Source: Bacteroidales bacterium (GTDB lineage Bacteria; Bacteroidota; Bacteroidia; Bacteroidales; Tenuifilaceae). From it: 7,587 bases of DNA. A program made the translations under genes and the position numbers. Below the pieces are notes generated by a model that was not told the origin of the DNA, ran no database searches, and saw nothing but the letters and a program-made list of their open reading frames with translations. The stretch covers positions 55,173 to 62,759 of the forward strand of contig DQHR01000176.1 of assembly GCA_003531155.1 (NCBI GenBank), in the 5' to 3' direction. Below, piece by piece: positions 1 through 6,513 of this stretch; position 1 is the first letter of the stretch, and every line of letters starts with the position of its first letter.

Positions 1-59
1 TCTGCGATTGTTTAAACGATGTTTAGCAACATTACTTATTAACAATTTTAATTCTTTAC

Positions 60-90
60 TTGATTAATAGTTTCAATATTGGTACTTTTC
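60..90 (+). promoter_or_regulatory. Possible promoter of the phosphate-uptake operon
   Basis: A TTG at 60-62 is followed, after 20 bases, by TACTTTTC at 83-90. This matches the Bacteroidota -33/-7 form (TTTG, 19-21 bases, TAnnTTTG) except for the last base of the -7 element and the first base of the -33 element. It would start a transcript near position 97 and leave a leader of about 110 bases before the permease. In DNA this AT-rich such a match can arise by chance, so the call is tentative. Confidence 0.3.
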
Positions 91-112
91 AAATCCCAAA
101 AAACTATCAATG

Positions 113-171
113 CAAATGCTTTTATTTTGCTGATGTTTAACAGTTTACATGAAATGGTTTGAAAGCATTTG
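113..171 (+). repeat. Inverted repeat in the permease leader
   Basis: CAAATGCTTT at 113-122 is the exact reverse complement of AAAGCATTTG at 162-171, with a 39-base gap. A G-T wobble pair (123/161) and an A-T pair (124/160) could extend the stem. ATGT (133-136) and ACAT (147-150) inside the gap could make a small inner stem. The structure lies in the likely 5' untranslated region and ends 38 bases before the start codon. It could be an RNA fold or a protein-binding palindrome. No known riboswitch class is recognised. Confidence 0.35.
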
Positions 172-209
172 ATTTTGTGGTAAAAAACTGATTACCAACC
201 TAACTGTAT

Positions 210-1196
210 ATGACATTTTTAGTTATCGTTATCGCTTTAGTGTTAATCTTTGATTTTATCAACGGATTTCACGATTCAGCTAATTCAATTGCAACAGTAG
301 TATCAACAAAGGTTTTATCGCCATTTTCAGCAGTTTTGCTTGCGGCTACTTTTAATTTTGTAGCTTTTCTTGTATTCCCTTTAAAAGTTGCCACAACAAT
401 GGGTAAAGGGATTGTAAATCCTGATGTTATTAGTTTAACTGTAATTGCTGCTGCATTGGTTGCTGCAATTATGTGGAACCTGTTGACATGGTGGTGGGGA
501 TTTCCTTCAAGTTCATCTCATACGCTTGTAGGAGGCCTTGTTGGTGCCGCGGTTGCAAAAGCAGGATTTGGATCTGTTGTTGTTGGAGGAGTACTAAAAA
601 TTGTTGCATTTATTGTAATCGCTCCTTTACTCGGAATGATAATTTCATTCTTAATTTCGGCTCTCGTTCTTTACATAAGCCGAAATTTTTCTCCGCATAC
701 AGTTGATAAACATTTTCGACGATTGCAATTACTTTCTGCAGCAGCCTTTAGTTTAGGTCATGGTGGGAATGATGCCCAAAAGTCAATGGGCATTATTTGG
801 GTAGCCATGCTTGTAGCAGGACAGGTCACAATTGATACTCCAATTGCATTGTGGATCGTACTATCATGTCAAGCAGCAATCGCTTTTGGAACACTATTCG
901 GTGGATGGAGAATAGTAAAAACTATGGGACAAAGAATTACTAAGCTTAAACCATTTGAAGGATTTTGTGCCGAAAGCGCAGGTGCTTTAACACTGTTTGG
1001 TGCAACCCATTTTGGAATTCCTGTTAGCACAACTCATACCATTACAGGATCAATAATCGGTGCGGGAGCTCGTAAGGGTGTTTCAGCAGTTAAGTGGGGG
1101 GTAACTACAAAAATATTTTGGGCTTGGATCCTGACAATTCCCATTTCTGCTATTGTCAGTGCTTTGGTTTATTATCTATTTGTATGGTTACAATAA
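210..1196 (+). CDS. PiT-family inorganic phosphate transporter
   Basis: This is an inner-membrane permease of the PiT (PHO4) family, which imports phosphate by ion symport, usually as a metal-phosphate complex in bacteria. The 328 residues are almost entirely hydrophobic, with about nine to ten membrane segments. The family's internal inverted duplication is clear. Half one has DFINGFHDSAN (residues 15-25) and GFPSSSSHT (97-105). Half two has GHGGNDAQKSMG (183-194) and GIPVSTTHT (269-277). The HGGNDAQK form is typical of the shorter bacterial PiT proteins. The length is normal for that group and both halves keep their key Asn/Asp residues, so it looks functional. The ATG at 210 starts directly before the first membrane helix; no Shine-Dalgarno is present, which is ordinary in Bacteroidota. 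It is followed after 33 bases by a DUF47 gene, the usual partner, and the two probably share a transcript. Phosphate rather than sulfate is inferred from the family and the partner. Confidence 0.93.
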   Translation: MTFLVIVIALVLIFDFINGFHDSANSIATVVSTKVLSPFSAVLLAATFNFVAFLVFPLKVATTMGKGIVNPDVISLTVIAAALVAAIMWNLLTWWWGFPSSSSHTLVGGLVGAAVAKAGFGSVVVGGVLKIVAFIVIAPLLGMIISFLISALVLYISRNFSPHTVDKHFRRLQLLSAAAFSLGHGGNDAQKSMGIIWVAMLVAGQVTIDTPIALWIVLSCQAAIAFGTLFGGWRIVKTMGQRITKLKPFEGFCAESAGALTLFGATHFGIPVSTTHTITGSIIGAGARKGVSAVKWGVTTKIFWAWILTIPISAIVSALVYYLFVWLQ

Positions 1197-1229
1197 TCAA
1201 ACTCGTTAATAATATTAAAACCCATTAAT

Positions 1230-1880
1230 ATGAATATAGATACAATTTTAAAGTTCTTTGTGCCCAAAGACCATGCTTTTTTCCCATTATTTGAAAGGGA
1301 TGCGCAAAATTTAATCAAAACGGCTGAAGTACTCAAACTTCTACTTAGTACGGAGGATATTGCTCAGCAGGAAATTTTTATCAAGCAAATAAAAGAGTAT
1401 GAGAAGTTTGGTGACGATGTAACTCACACAATATTTGATCAGTTGAATAAATCATTCATCACCCCATTCGACAGGGAAGACATTCAGCAGTTTGCCTCAA
1501 ACATTGATGATGTAGTTGATACTATGAACGGTGTAGGGCAACGAATATTACTGTACAAACCCAAGACTTACATCCCCGTTTATTTAGAATTTGCGGATAT
1601 TTTATGTCAGGCCGCCAAGGAGATTGAATATTCAGTGAGCTTGTTAACCGATCCAAGCAATAACAAAGAGAAAATTAAGCAATCTTGTATTGCAATTAAT
1701 ACTTTAGAAAATAAAGCAGATGAACTTTACCATTTGGGAATTTCGTCTCTATTTGAAAAGGAAAAAGATCCTTTTGAGTTAATTAAGAAAAAAGAAATTC
1801 TCGAAACTCTGGAAAAGGCCGTAGATAAAGCTGAGGACGTTTCAGATTCAATAAAAACTATTTTAGTTAAAATGGCTTAA
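1230..1880 (+). CDS. DUF47 (PhoU-like) PiT-accessory protein
   Basis: This is a cytoplasmic all-helical protein of the DUF47 family (216 residues, full length), related to PhoU and usually encoded next to PiT permeases, whose activity it is thought to regulate. The family core is easy to see: GDDVTHTIFDQLNKSFITPF (residues 61-80), continuing with DREDI and then IDDVVD (92-97). Four acidic E/DxxxD pairs that bind metal clusters in PhoU proteins are present: E58/D62, D93/D97, E160/D164 and E195/D199. They fall in two sets, in line with a two three-helix-bundle fold. There is no signal peptide or membrane segment. The only plausible start is the ATG at 1230, 33 bases after the permease stop, with an A-rich stretch instead of a Shine-Dalgarno. 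No promoter is visible in the gap, so it is probably co-transcribed with the permease and ends at the hairpin at 1893-1930. The regulatory role is family knowledge, not visible here. Confidence 0.92.
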   Translation: MNIDTILKFFVPKDHAFFPLFERDAQNLIKTAEVLKLLLSTEDIAQQEIFIKQIKEYEKFGDDVTHTIFDQLNKSFITPFDREDIQQFASNIDDVVDTMNGVGQRILLYKPKTYIPVYLEFADILCQAAKEIEYSVSLLTDPSNNKEKIKQSCIAINTLENKADELYHLGISSLFEKEKDPFELIKKKEILETLEKAVDKAEDVSDSIKTILVKMA

Positions 1881-1892
1881 TCGTGTAATCTG

Positions 1893-1930
1893 AAATAAAA
1901 ATCCGGGTTATTTAACCCGGATTTTTATTT
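1893..1930. terminator. Symmetric hairpin terminator between convergent genes
   Basis: AAATAAAAATCCGGGTTA (1893-1910) is perfectly complementary to 1913-1930, giving up to about 17 usable pairs around a short loop. The CCGGG core is flanked by A's on the left and T's on the right, so an RNA from either strand ends in a GC stem followed by U's. It starts 12 bases after the DUF47 stop and ends 10 bases before the stop of the opposite-strand AT-hook gene. It therefore most likely terminates both transcripts. Confidence 0.9.
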
Positions 1931-1940
1931 TAATCAGCTA

Positions 1941-2831
1941 TTATACTTTCTTTTTGTAATCGTCCTTTAGTTCATTCCCGTTAAACCAATTACTAAGTCC
2001 GAATAAAGAGCCCCGAGCGCCTTGCCTGATAAAGGTTTTAAGTACCTTATCCTTGTTTACCATTTTTGTAAGAGTTGTAGAAATAGCCATCCTTACTCTA
2101 TCCCGATCGCTTTCATGAATTTCAAACTTATCAAGCGCAGTTTGAGTAATAGCGCTGGCTGGCAATAAGGTGTCTTTCAATGTAAGAGATTCAAATATGA
2201 AATCATTCCACTTAACCTTATCTTTTCCTTTGCCAGTTTTGATAGGCTTACGTAAGGATTTTGGTTTTCTACCTCTTTTTTTTGGCTCAGCCTTAGGTTT
2301 TACTATTTTTTTTTTTGAAACCTTCGGTTTTGCTTTTTTTTCTACTACTTTAACTACTGCTTTACTATCAGTTGCTTTGTTTTCTAAGGATTTTGGTTTT
2401 CTACCTCTTTTTTTGGGTTCTGGTTTTGCAGTTTTTGCTTCGACAATTTTCTTTTTTGATTCTTTTGCTGTTACTTTTTTGGCGACCTCAGTTTTAGCAG
2501 GAATTTCAGCCACTTTAGGTTTTCTACCTCTTTTTTTGGGTTCTGCTTTTATAACAACCTCTTTTACCTTTGGCTTTCGCCCTCTCTTTTTAGGTTCTGA
2601 TATTATCTCTTTCTCAACCTTCGCAGTTGGGGTTTTTGCTTTTGGTTTTCTACCCCTTTTCCCTTTTACTTTCTCAGTTTTTTCCTCAGGAGTATCAACA
2701 TCTTTCCCATCGGAAATCTTTTTCATTATACTTTTTAAACTGCTAATTCTTCGCTGAGCCCTATCAATCTCTGACTGATATAGGTCAATGAGGTCATTTA
2801 CTTCAACCTCGGAAAGAGAAATTTTCTTCAT
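1941..2831 (-). CDS. AT-hook array DNA-binding protein with C-terminal winged-helix-like domain
   Basis: A very basic 296-residue protein in three parts. Residues 4-40 look like an amphipathic helix or coiled coil. Residues 50-200 are a low-complexity Lys/Pro/Ala tail with five AT-hook cores RGRKPK at 59-64, 83-88, 101-106, 142-147 and 186-191; the last four sit in the longer unit EPKKRGRKPK or a close variant. Residues 205-283 (starting near W208) look folded, with two or three helices and a basic beta-hairpin-like end (KVLKTFIRQGARGSLFGL), which suggests a winged-helix fold. AT-hooks insert into the minor groove of AT-rich DNA, so a nucleoid-associated or H1/HMGA-like architectural role is the best inference; a specific regulator is the alternative. 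The protein should be cytoplasmic. The ATG at 2831 is the natural start, with a promoter about 75 bases upstream. An 11-A run in codons 172-176 is a possible slippage site. It is transcribed alone, convergent with the phosphate operon. Confidence 0.85.
   Translation of the reverse strand: MKKISLSEVEVNDLIDLYQSEIDRAQRRISSLKSIMKKISDGKDVDTPEEKTEKVKGKRGRKPKAKTPTAKVEKEIISEPKKRGRKPKVKEVVIKAEPKKRGRKPKVAEIPAKTEVAKKVTAKESKKKIVEAKTAKPEPKKRGRKPKSLENKATDSKAVVKVVEKKAKPKVSKKKIVKPKAEPKKRGRKPKSLRKPIKTGKGKDKVKWNDFIFESLTLKDTLLPASAITQTALDKFEIHESDRDRVRMAISTTLTKMVNKDKVLKTFIRQGARGSLFGLSNWFNGNELKDDYKKKV
2259..2657 (-). repeat. Five-copy AT-hook coding repeat
   Basis: Degenerate direct repeats of about 24 bases encode KKRGRKPK or a close variant (KGKRGRKPK in the first). 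The RGRKPK cores lie at 2640-2657, 2568-2585, 2514-2531, 2391-2408 and 2259-2276. On the + strand they appear as GGTTTTCTACCTCTTTTTTT-like blocks. The copies nearest the C-terminus share a larger unit, SKKKIV, then EPKKRGRKPKSL (residues 125-149 and 172-193), which points to a recent duplication of one block. Spacing between cores is 24, 18, 41 and 44 residues, so the array expanded in irregular steps. Confidence 0.9.
2306..2316 (-). repeat. 11-base A homopolymer inside the AT-hook gene
   Basis: On the coding strand, codons 172-176 read TCA AAA AAA AAA ATA, an unbroken run of 11 A's. One base fewer gives TAG directly after Lys175. One base more gives AAT AGT AAA ACC TAA, a stop after residue 179. 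Both products keep four AT-hooks and lose the fifth and the C-terminal domain. The sister copy of SKKKIV at residues 125-130 uses AAA AAG AAA, which breaks the run. Confidence 0.9.
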
Positions 2832-3168
2832 TAGTTAGGTAAGAGTTTAGGTTAATATGAGTTTATATTATATGACTTAGACTATCTGGTTATTAATTAT
2901 TTGTCAAATATAAAAAAACGAGGAACAATGTCAATATTTTAGCTATAAAAATTGAATAGTAATAAATTGTAAGAATATTTATTTCAAATTATTATCACTT
3001 ATAGACATGCCGATTTTATTGAATATTTAGCATTATAATAATCAAAAAATAAAATATTATATTATTAACAATTGTGTATAATAAATGTTTTGTAATTTAC
3101 ACTTTTGTATAATAGAGATTAAGGTTTAAACCATTTCAACCTCAAACAATCTCATTAAAAAAACTTTT
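2832..3168. other. AT-rich divergent intergenic region, no gene
   Basis: This 337-base gap lies between the divergent starts of the AT-hook gene and the peptidase gene. No open frame of useful length exists on either strand and no tRNA-like or other RNA structure is evident. Near 2880-3110 it is extremely A+T rich, with runs such as AAAATATTATATTATT, an 8-base palindrome ACAATTGT at 3068-3075, and TGTATAATA twice (3075-3083 and 3106-3114, 31 bases apart). The left side holds the promoter of the AT-hook gene. The promoter of the peptidase probably lies on the right side, but no element there fits the Bacteroidota consensus with correct spacing. Confidence 0.75.
2905..2934 (-). promoter_or_regulatory. 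Bacteroidota-type promoter of the AT-hook gene
   Basis: Read on the minus strand, TATATTTG (2905-2912) is an exact match to the -7 element TAnnTTTG. It is preceded, 19 bases upstream, by TTG (2932-2934), part of ATTGACA, matching the -33 element. Transcription would start near 2899 and give a leader of roughly 68 bases. The match in both sequence and spacing makes this the best promoter in the window. Confidence 0.55.
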
Positions 3169-6100
3169 ATGAGAAATAAAACATTATTAGCTGCTTTATT
3201 CATTTTTTCTAATTTAGTTGGATTTGCTCAGGGTAACTCTCCCCTTTGGTTAAGGTACCCTGCAATTTCACCCGATGGCAGCACAATAGCTTTTAGCTAT
3301 AAAGGTGATATATATAAAGTATCGTCTAAGGGAGGTGTAGCTTCAATTGTAACAACTAACAGTGCATACGATTATATGCCTGTTTGGTCACCCGATGGAA
3401 AACAATTGGCATTTGCTTCAAATCGTTATGGTAACTTTGATATATTTATTGTTGCCGCAGAAGGAGGAACACCTACTCGCTTGACATTCTATTCGAGCGG
3501 GGAGTACCCTTGGGCTTTCACTAACGATGGGAAGAACATTATTTACTCTTCTCAGCAGCAGGATAATTTTAAAAATATCCTCTTTCCAAGCGGCCTATTA
3601 ACAGAGTTATACTCTATTCCTGTTGACGGGGGAAGACCCACTCAAATATTAACAACTCCTGCAGAGAATGTTAATGTTAGTACTAATGGTAATTTGTTAG
3701 CTTATCAGGATAAAAAAGGGTATGAAGATCCATGGCGTAAGCATCATACATCGGCAGTTACCCGTGACATTTGGATTTACGATACTCAATCGGGAAAGCA
3801 TAAAAAAATATCAATATTTAGTGGTGAAGACAGGAATCCCATTTTTTCAAATGATTCAAAATCAATTTACTATTTAACCGAGCAGTGGGGTAGTTTCAAT
3901 GTTGCTTTAGTAAATATTGATGGTGGAGAACCTAAGCAAGTTTCGTTTTTCGATAAGCATCCAGTTCGTTTTCTTTCAAAATCCACAAATGATATTCTTT
4001 GTTTTCAGTATAATGGAGAAATTTACACTCAGCCTATTGGAAGTAATCCCCAGAAGGTGAATGTTAGTATCCTTGCCGATCAAACGGAAACTGCAGTTAA
4101 ATATGAAAGTTTAACGAAAGGAGCAACTGAAATGAGCATTTCACCTGATGGTAAAGAAATTGCTTTCATAATTAGGGGAGATGTTTTTGTTACTTCATCT
4201 GACTTTGTTACAACTAAACGTATAACTAAGACCCCAGAGCAAGAACGTACGGTTAGTTTTAGCCCTGACGGGAAAAAACTGCTTTATGCATCAGAAAGAG
4301 ACGGCAGCTGGAAAATTTATCAGTCAAGCATTATCTCAAAGGATGAACCTAACTTTTCTTTATCTACTTTATTGAAAGAAGAACCAATTGTTGCTGAAAA
4401 TTATGAAGCTTTTCAACCCTTATACTCACCTGATGGAAAAGAGGTCGCATTTTTAAAGGATCGAACAACTCTTTGCGTAATTAATCTTAATACAAAACAG
4501 GTTCGAACAGTTCTTGATGGAAAATACAACTACTCGTATAGTGATGGTGACCAATACTATCAGTGGTCGCCTGATAGTAAGTGGTTTGCTGTTAACTTTA
4601 ATGAGCACTCATTGTGGATTGATAGTGAAGTTGGCCTTGTAAATGCAGATGGTTCAGGTAAGTTCGAAAATTTAACCAAAAGTGGCTATGCCGATAATAA
4701 CCCTAAATGGATGATGGGTGGCAAAGCAATTATTTGGTTTAACGACCGCATGGGTATGCGAAGCCATGGTTCGTGGGGATCTCAATACGATGTTTATGGA
4801 ATGTTTTTGACCCAAGAAGCTTTTGATGAGTTTAAGCTTACCAAACAAGAGGCCGAACTGCTAAAGGATAAGAAGAAAAAGGAAAAAGAGGATAAAGAAA
4901 AGGCAGATAAGGAAAAAGATAAAGAGGCTAAGGACAAAGATGCAAAAGGAAAAGAGGAGAAGAAAAAAAGTGAAATTGAGCCACTTAAATTCGAGTTGGA
5001 TAATATCGACGATAGAAAGGTGCGTCTAACAATCAACTCATCTAATATCTCCGACGCAATTCTTTCACCAGAAGGAGATAAACTTTACTATCTAAGCAGA
5101 TTTGAAAAAGGGTTTGACCTTTGGGTACGCAACATTAAAGATAACGAAACTAAACTCTTACTTAAGATTGATGGTTTTGCTGGCGATATGCAGATGGATA
5201 AGGATGGGAAAAATATCTATATGCTATCCGGTGGTTCATTAATGAAGGTAGAGATTTCATCAAACAAGCAAACTAACATCAATTTTAAAGCCGAATTTGA
5301 CATTAACTACCCTGTGGAAAGAGATTATCTTTTTGAACACATTTGGCGTCAAATTGGCAAGAAATTTTATGATGTGAAACTTCATAATGTAGATTGGAAG
5401 TTTTATAAGAGCGAGTACTCAAGATTTTTACCTAACATCAATAACAACTTCGATTTTGCTGAAATGGTTAGCGAAATGCTTGGCGAATTGAATGGCTCAC
5501 ATACAGGTTGTAGGTATTCTCCAAGTTTCGAGAACGCAGATAGAACAGCAAGTTTAGGATTATTCTACGATAACTCGTATCCCGGTAATGGATTAAAGAT
5601 TGCAGAGATTATGGATAAATCACCTGTAATTGACGCTAAAAGCAAGATTAAGACGGGTACAATAATCGAAAAGATTGATGGATCTGAGATAATTGCTGGG
5701 AAAGACTATTTTTCACTTCTTAACCGAAAAGCAGGAAAGCAAGTCCTACTTGATCTTCTAAATCCCGCAACTGGTGAGAAATGGGTTGAAACTGTAAAGC
5801 CAATTTCTACCGGAGAAGAAAACGAGCTACTTTACCAACGTTGGGTTGACAACTGCAAAAAGGAAACTGAACGTTTATCGAATGGTCGTTTAGGTTACAT
5901 TCATGTAAGAGGCATGAACTCAGAAAGTTTTAGAGAGGTATACTCAGAATTACTTGGAAGATATGTAGGAAAGGAGGCAATCATTATCGATACTCGTTTC
6001 AATGGTGGTGGATGGCTACACGACGATCTTGCTACTCTTTTAAGCGGTAAGCGTTATGCCGATTACTATCCTCATGGACAGTATATGGGATCAGAGCCAA

Positions 6101-6450
6101 TTGCAAAATGGAGCAAACCTTCAATTGTTCTTGTTGGTGAAGGAAACTATTCCGATGCTCATGCTTTCCCTTATACCTATAAAACACTAAACATTGGAAA
6201 ACTAGTGGGAATGCCTGTTCCAGGCACAATGACCGCAGTTTGGTGGGAAACTCAACAAGATCCTACACTAGTATTTGGTATTCCTCAAATTGGCGTTAAG
6301 GATATGAACGGTAAGTATCTCGAGAATCAACAGATAGAGCCTGATATTAAAGTTCCAATATCTCCTGAAGAGGCTGCTAATGGTATTGATACACAGTTAA
6401 AAGCAGCTGTTGAAGATTTGCTAAAGCAGTTAGATGCTCAAAAGAAATAA
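3169..6450 (+). CDS. Exported Tricorn-like S41 serine peptidase
   Basis: This is a full-length Tricorn-type peptidase (1093 residues; archaeal Tricorn is about 1070). An N-terminal signal peptide (MRNK, then a hydrophobic stretch to A20, probable cleavage near A20-Q21) sends it out of the cytoplasm, unlike cytosolic archaeal Tricorn. Two beta-propellers follow (about 25-300 and 310-705), with PD40-type SPDG turns at 34, 74, 325, 365 and 420 and variants at 467 and 633. After them come a Tricorn core (715-785), a PDZ domain (about 793-880) and the S41 catalytic domain (890-1065). Likely catalytic residues are S777-H778 in GSHTG, nucleophile S995 with D996 in NYSDAH, and E1052 in LENQQIEPD; DTRFNGGG (941-948) should form the oxyanion side. 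All are present, so an active enzyme is expected, probably degrading peptides in the periplasm. A Lys/Glu/Asp-rich stretch (about 563-604) interrupts the second propeller. No lipobox cysteine and no C-terminal secretion domain are seen. It is transcribed alone. Substrate and exact location are inferred. Confidence 0.92.
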   Translation: MRNKTLLAALFIFSNLVGFAQGNSPLWLRYPAISPDGSTIAFSYKGDIYKVSSKGGVASIVTTNSAYDYMPVWSPDGKQLAFASNRYGNFDIFIVAAEGGTPTRLTFYSSGEYPWAFTNDGKNIIYSSQQQDNFKNILFPSGLLTELYSIPVDGGRPTQILTTPAENVNVSTNGNLLAYQDKKGYEDPWRKHHTSAVTRDIWIYDTQSGKHKKISIFSGEDRNPIFSNDSKSIYYLTEQWGSFNVALVNIDGGEPKQVSFFDKHPVRFLSKSTNDILCFQYNGEIYTQPIGSNPQKVNVSILADQTETAVKYESLTKGATEMSISPDGKEIAFIIRGDVFVTSSDFVTTKRITKTPEQERTVSFSPDGKKLLYASERDGSWKIYQSSIISKDEPNFSLSTLLKEEPIVAENYEAFQPLYSPDGKEVAFLKDRTTLCVINLNTKQVRTVLDGKYNYSYSDGDQYYQWSPDSKWFAVNFNEHSLWIDSEVGLVNADGSGKFENLTKSGYADNNPKWMMGGKAIIWFNDRMGMRSHGSWGSQYDVYGMFLTQEAFDEFKLTKQEAELLKDKKKKEKEDKEKADKEKDKEAKDKDAKGKEEKKKSEIEPLKFELDNIDDRKVRLTINSSNISDAILSPEGDKLYYLSRFEKGFDLWVRNIKDNETKLLLKIDGFAGDMQMDKDGKNIYMLSGGSLMKVEISSNKQTNINFKAEFDINYPVERDYLFEHIWRQIGKKFYDVKLHNVDWKFYKSEYSRFLPNINNNFDFAEMVSEMLGELNGSHTGCRYSPSFENADRTASLGLFYDNSYPGNGLKIAEIMDKSPVIDAKSKIKTGTIIEKIDGSEIIAGKDYFSLLNRKAGKQVLLDLLNPATGEKWVETVKPISTGEENELLYQRWVDNCKKETERLSNGRLGYIHVRGMNSESFREVYSELLGRYVGKEAIIIDTRFNGGGWLHDDLATLLSGKRYADYYPHGQYMGSEPIAKWSKPSIVLVGEGNYSDAHAFPYTYKTLNIGKLVGMPVPGTMTAVWWETQQDPTLVFGIPQIGVKDMNGKYLENQQIEPDIKVPISPEEAANGIDTQLKAAVEDLLKQLDAQKK

Positions 6451-6468
6451 CTATTTATTAAAATAAGA

Positions 6469-6503
6469 AAAGCCCCAGTGAATATAACTGGGGCTTTCTT
6501 TTT
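6469..6503. terminator. Hairpin terminator between the peptidase gene and aspS
   Basis: AAAGCCCCAGT (6469-6479) pairs perfectly with ACTGGGGCTTT (6487-6497) around a 7-base loop. TTTCTTTTT (6495-6503) follows on the + strand, and an A-rich stretch before the stem gives U's on the minus-strand transcript. It starts 18 bases after the peptidase stop and ends 10 bases before the stop of aspS on the other strand, so it probably ends both transcripts. Confidence 0.92.
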
Positions 6504-6513
6504 GTTCAATATA

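Noticed and set aside
10..17. Palindrome GTTTAAAC near the left edge
   Set aside because: An eight-base palindrome in AT-rich DNA is expected by chance, and nothing around it suggests a site.
473..706. Short + strand open frame inside the phosphate permease gene
   Set aside because: It is an out-of-frame overlap with a strongly conserved permease, with Cys/Arg-rich sequence lacking any family resemblance.
2259..2657. Regular T-rich repeats that could suggest a CRISPR array or tandem satellite
   Set aside because: The repeats are degenerate, unevenly spaced and in frame, and they encode AT-hooks; the spacers are coding sequence too.
2170..2757. Long open frame on the + strand, rich in Phe and Leu, looking like a membrane protein
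   Set aside because: It lies entirely antisense to the AT-hook gene. Its Phe-rich, repeated sequence is simply the complement of Lys codons (AAA gives TTT) in the repeated RGRKPK blocks. It has no recognisable family pattern.
4794..5036. Open frame on the minus strand rich in Ser, Phe and Leu
   Set aside because: It is the antisense shadow of the Lys/Glu-rich stretch of the peptidase gene, whose stop-free complement comes from its purine-rich codons.
6032..6229. Short minus-strand open frame inside the peptidase gene
   Set aside because: It is antisense to the conserved S41 catalytic domain, and no independent promoter or family signal was seen.
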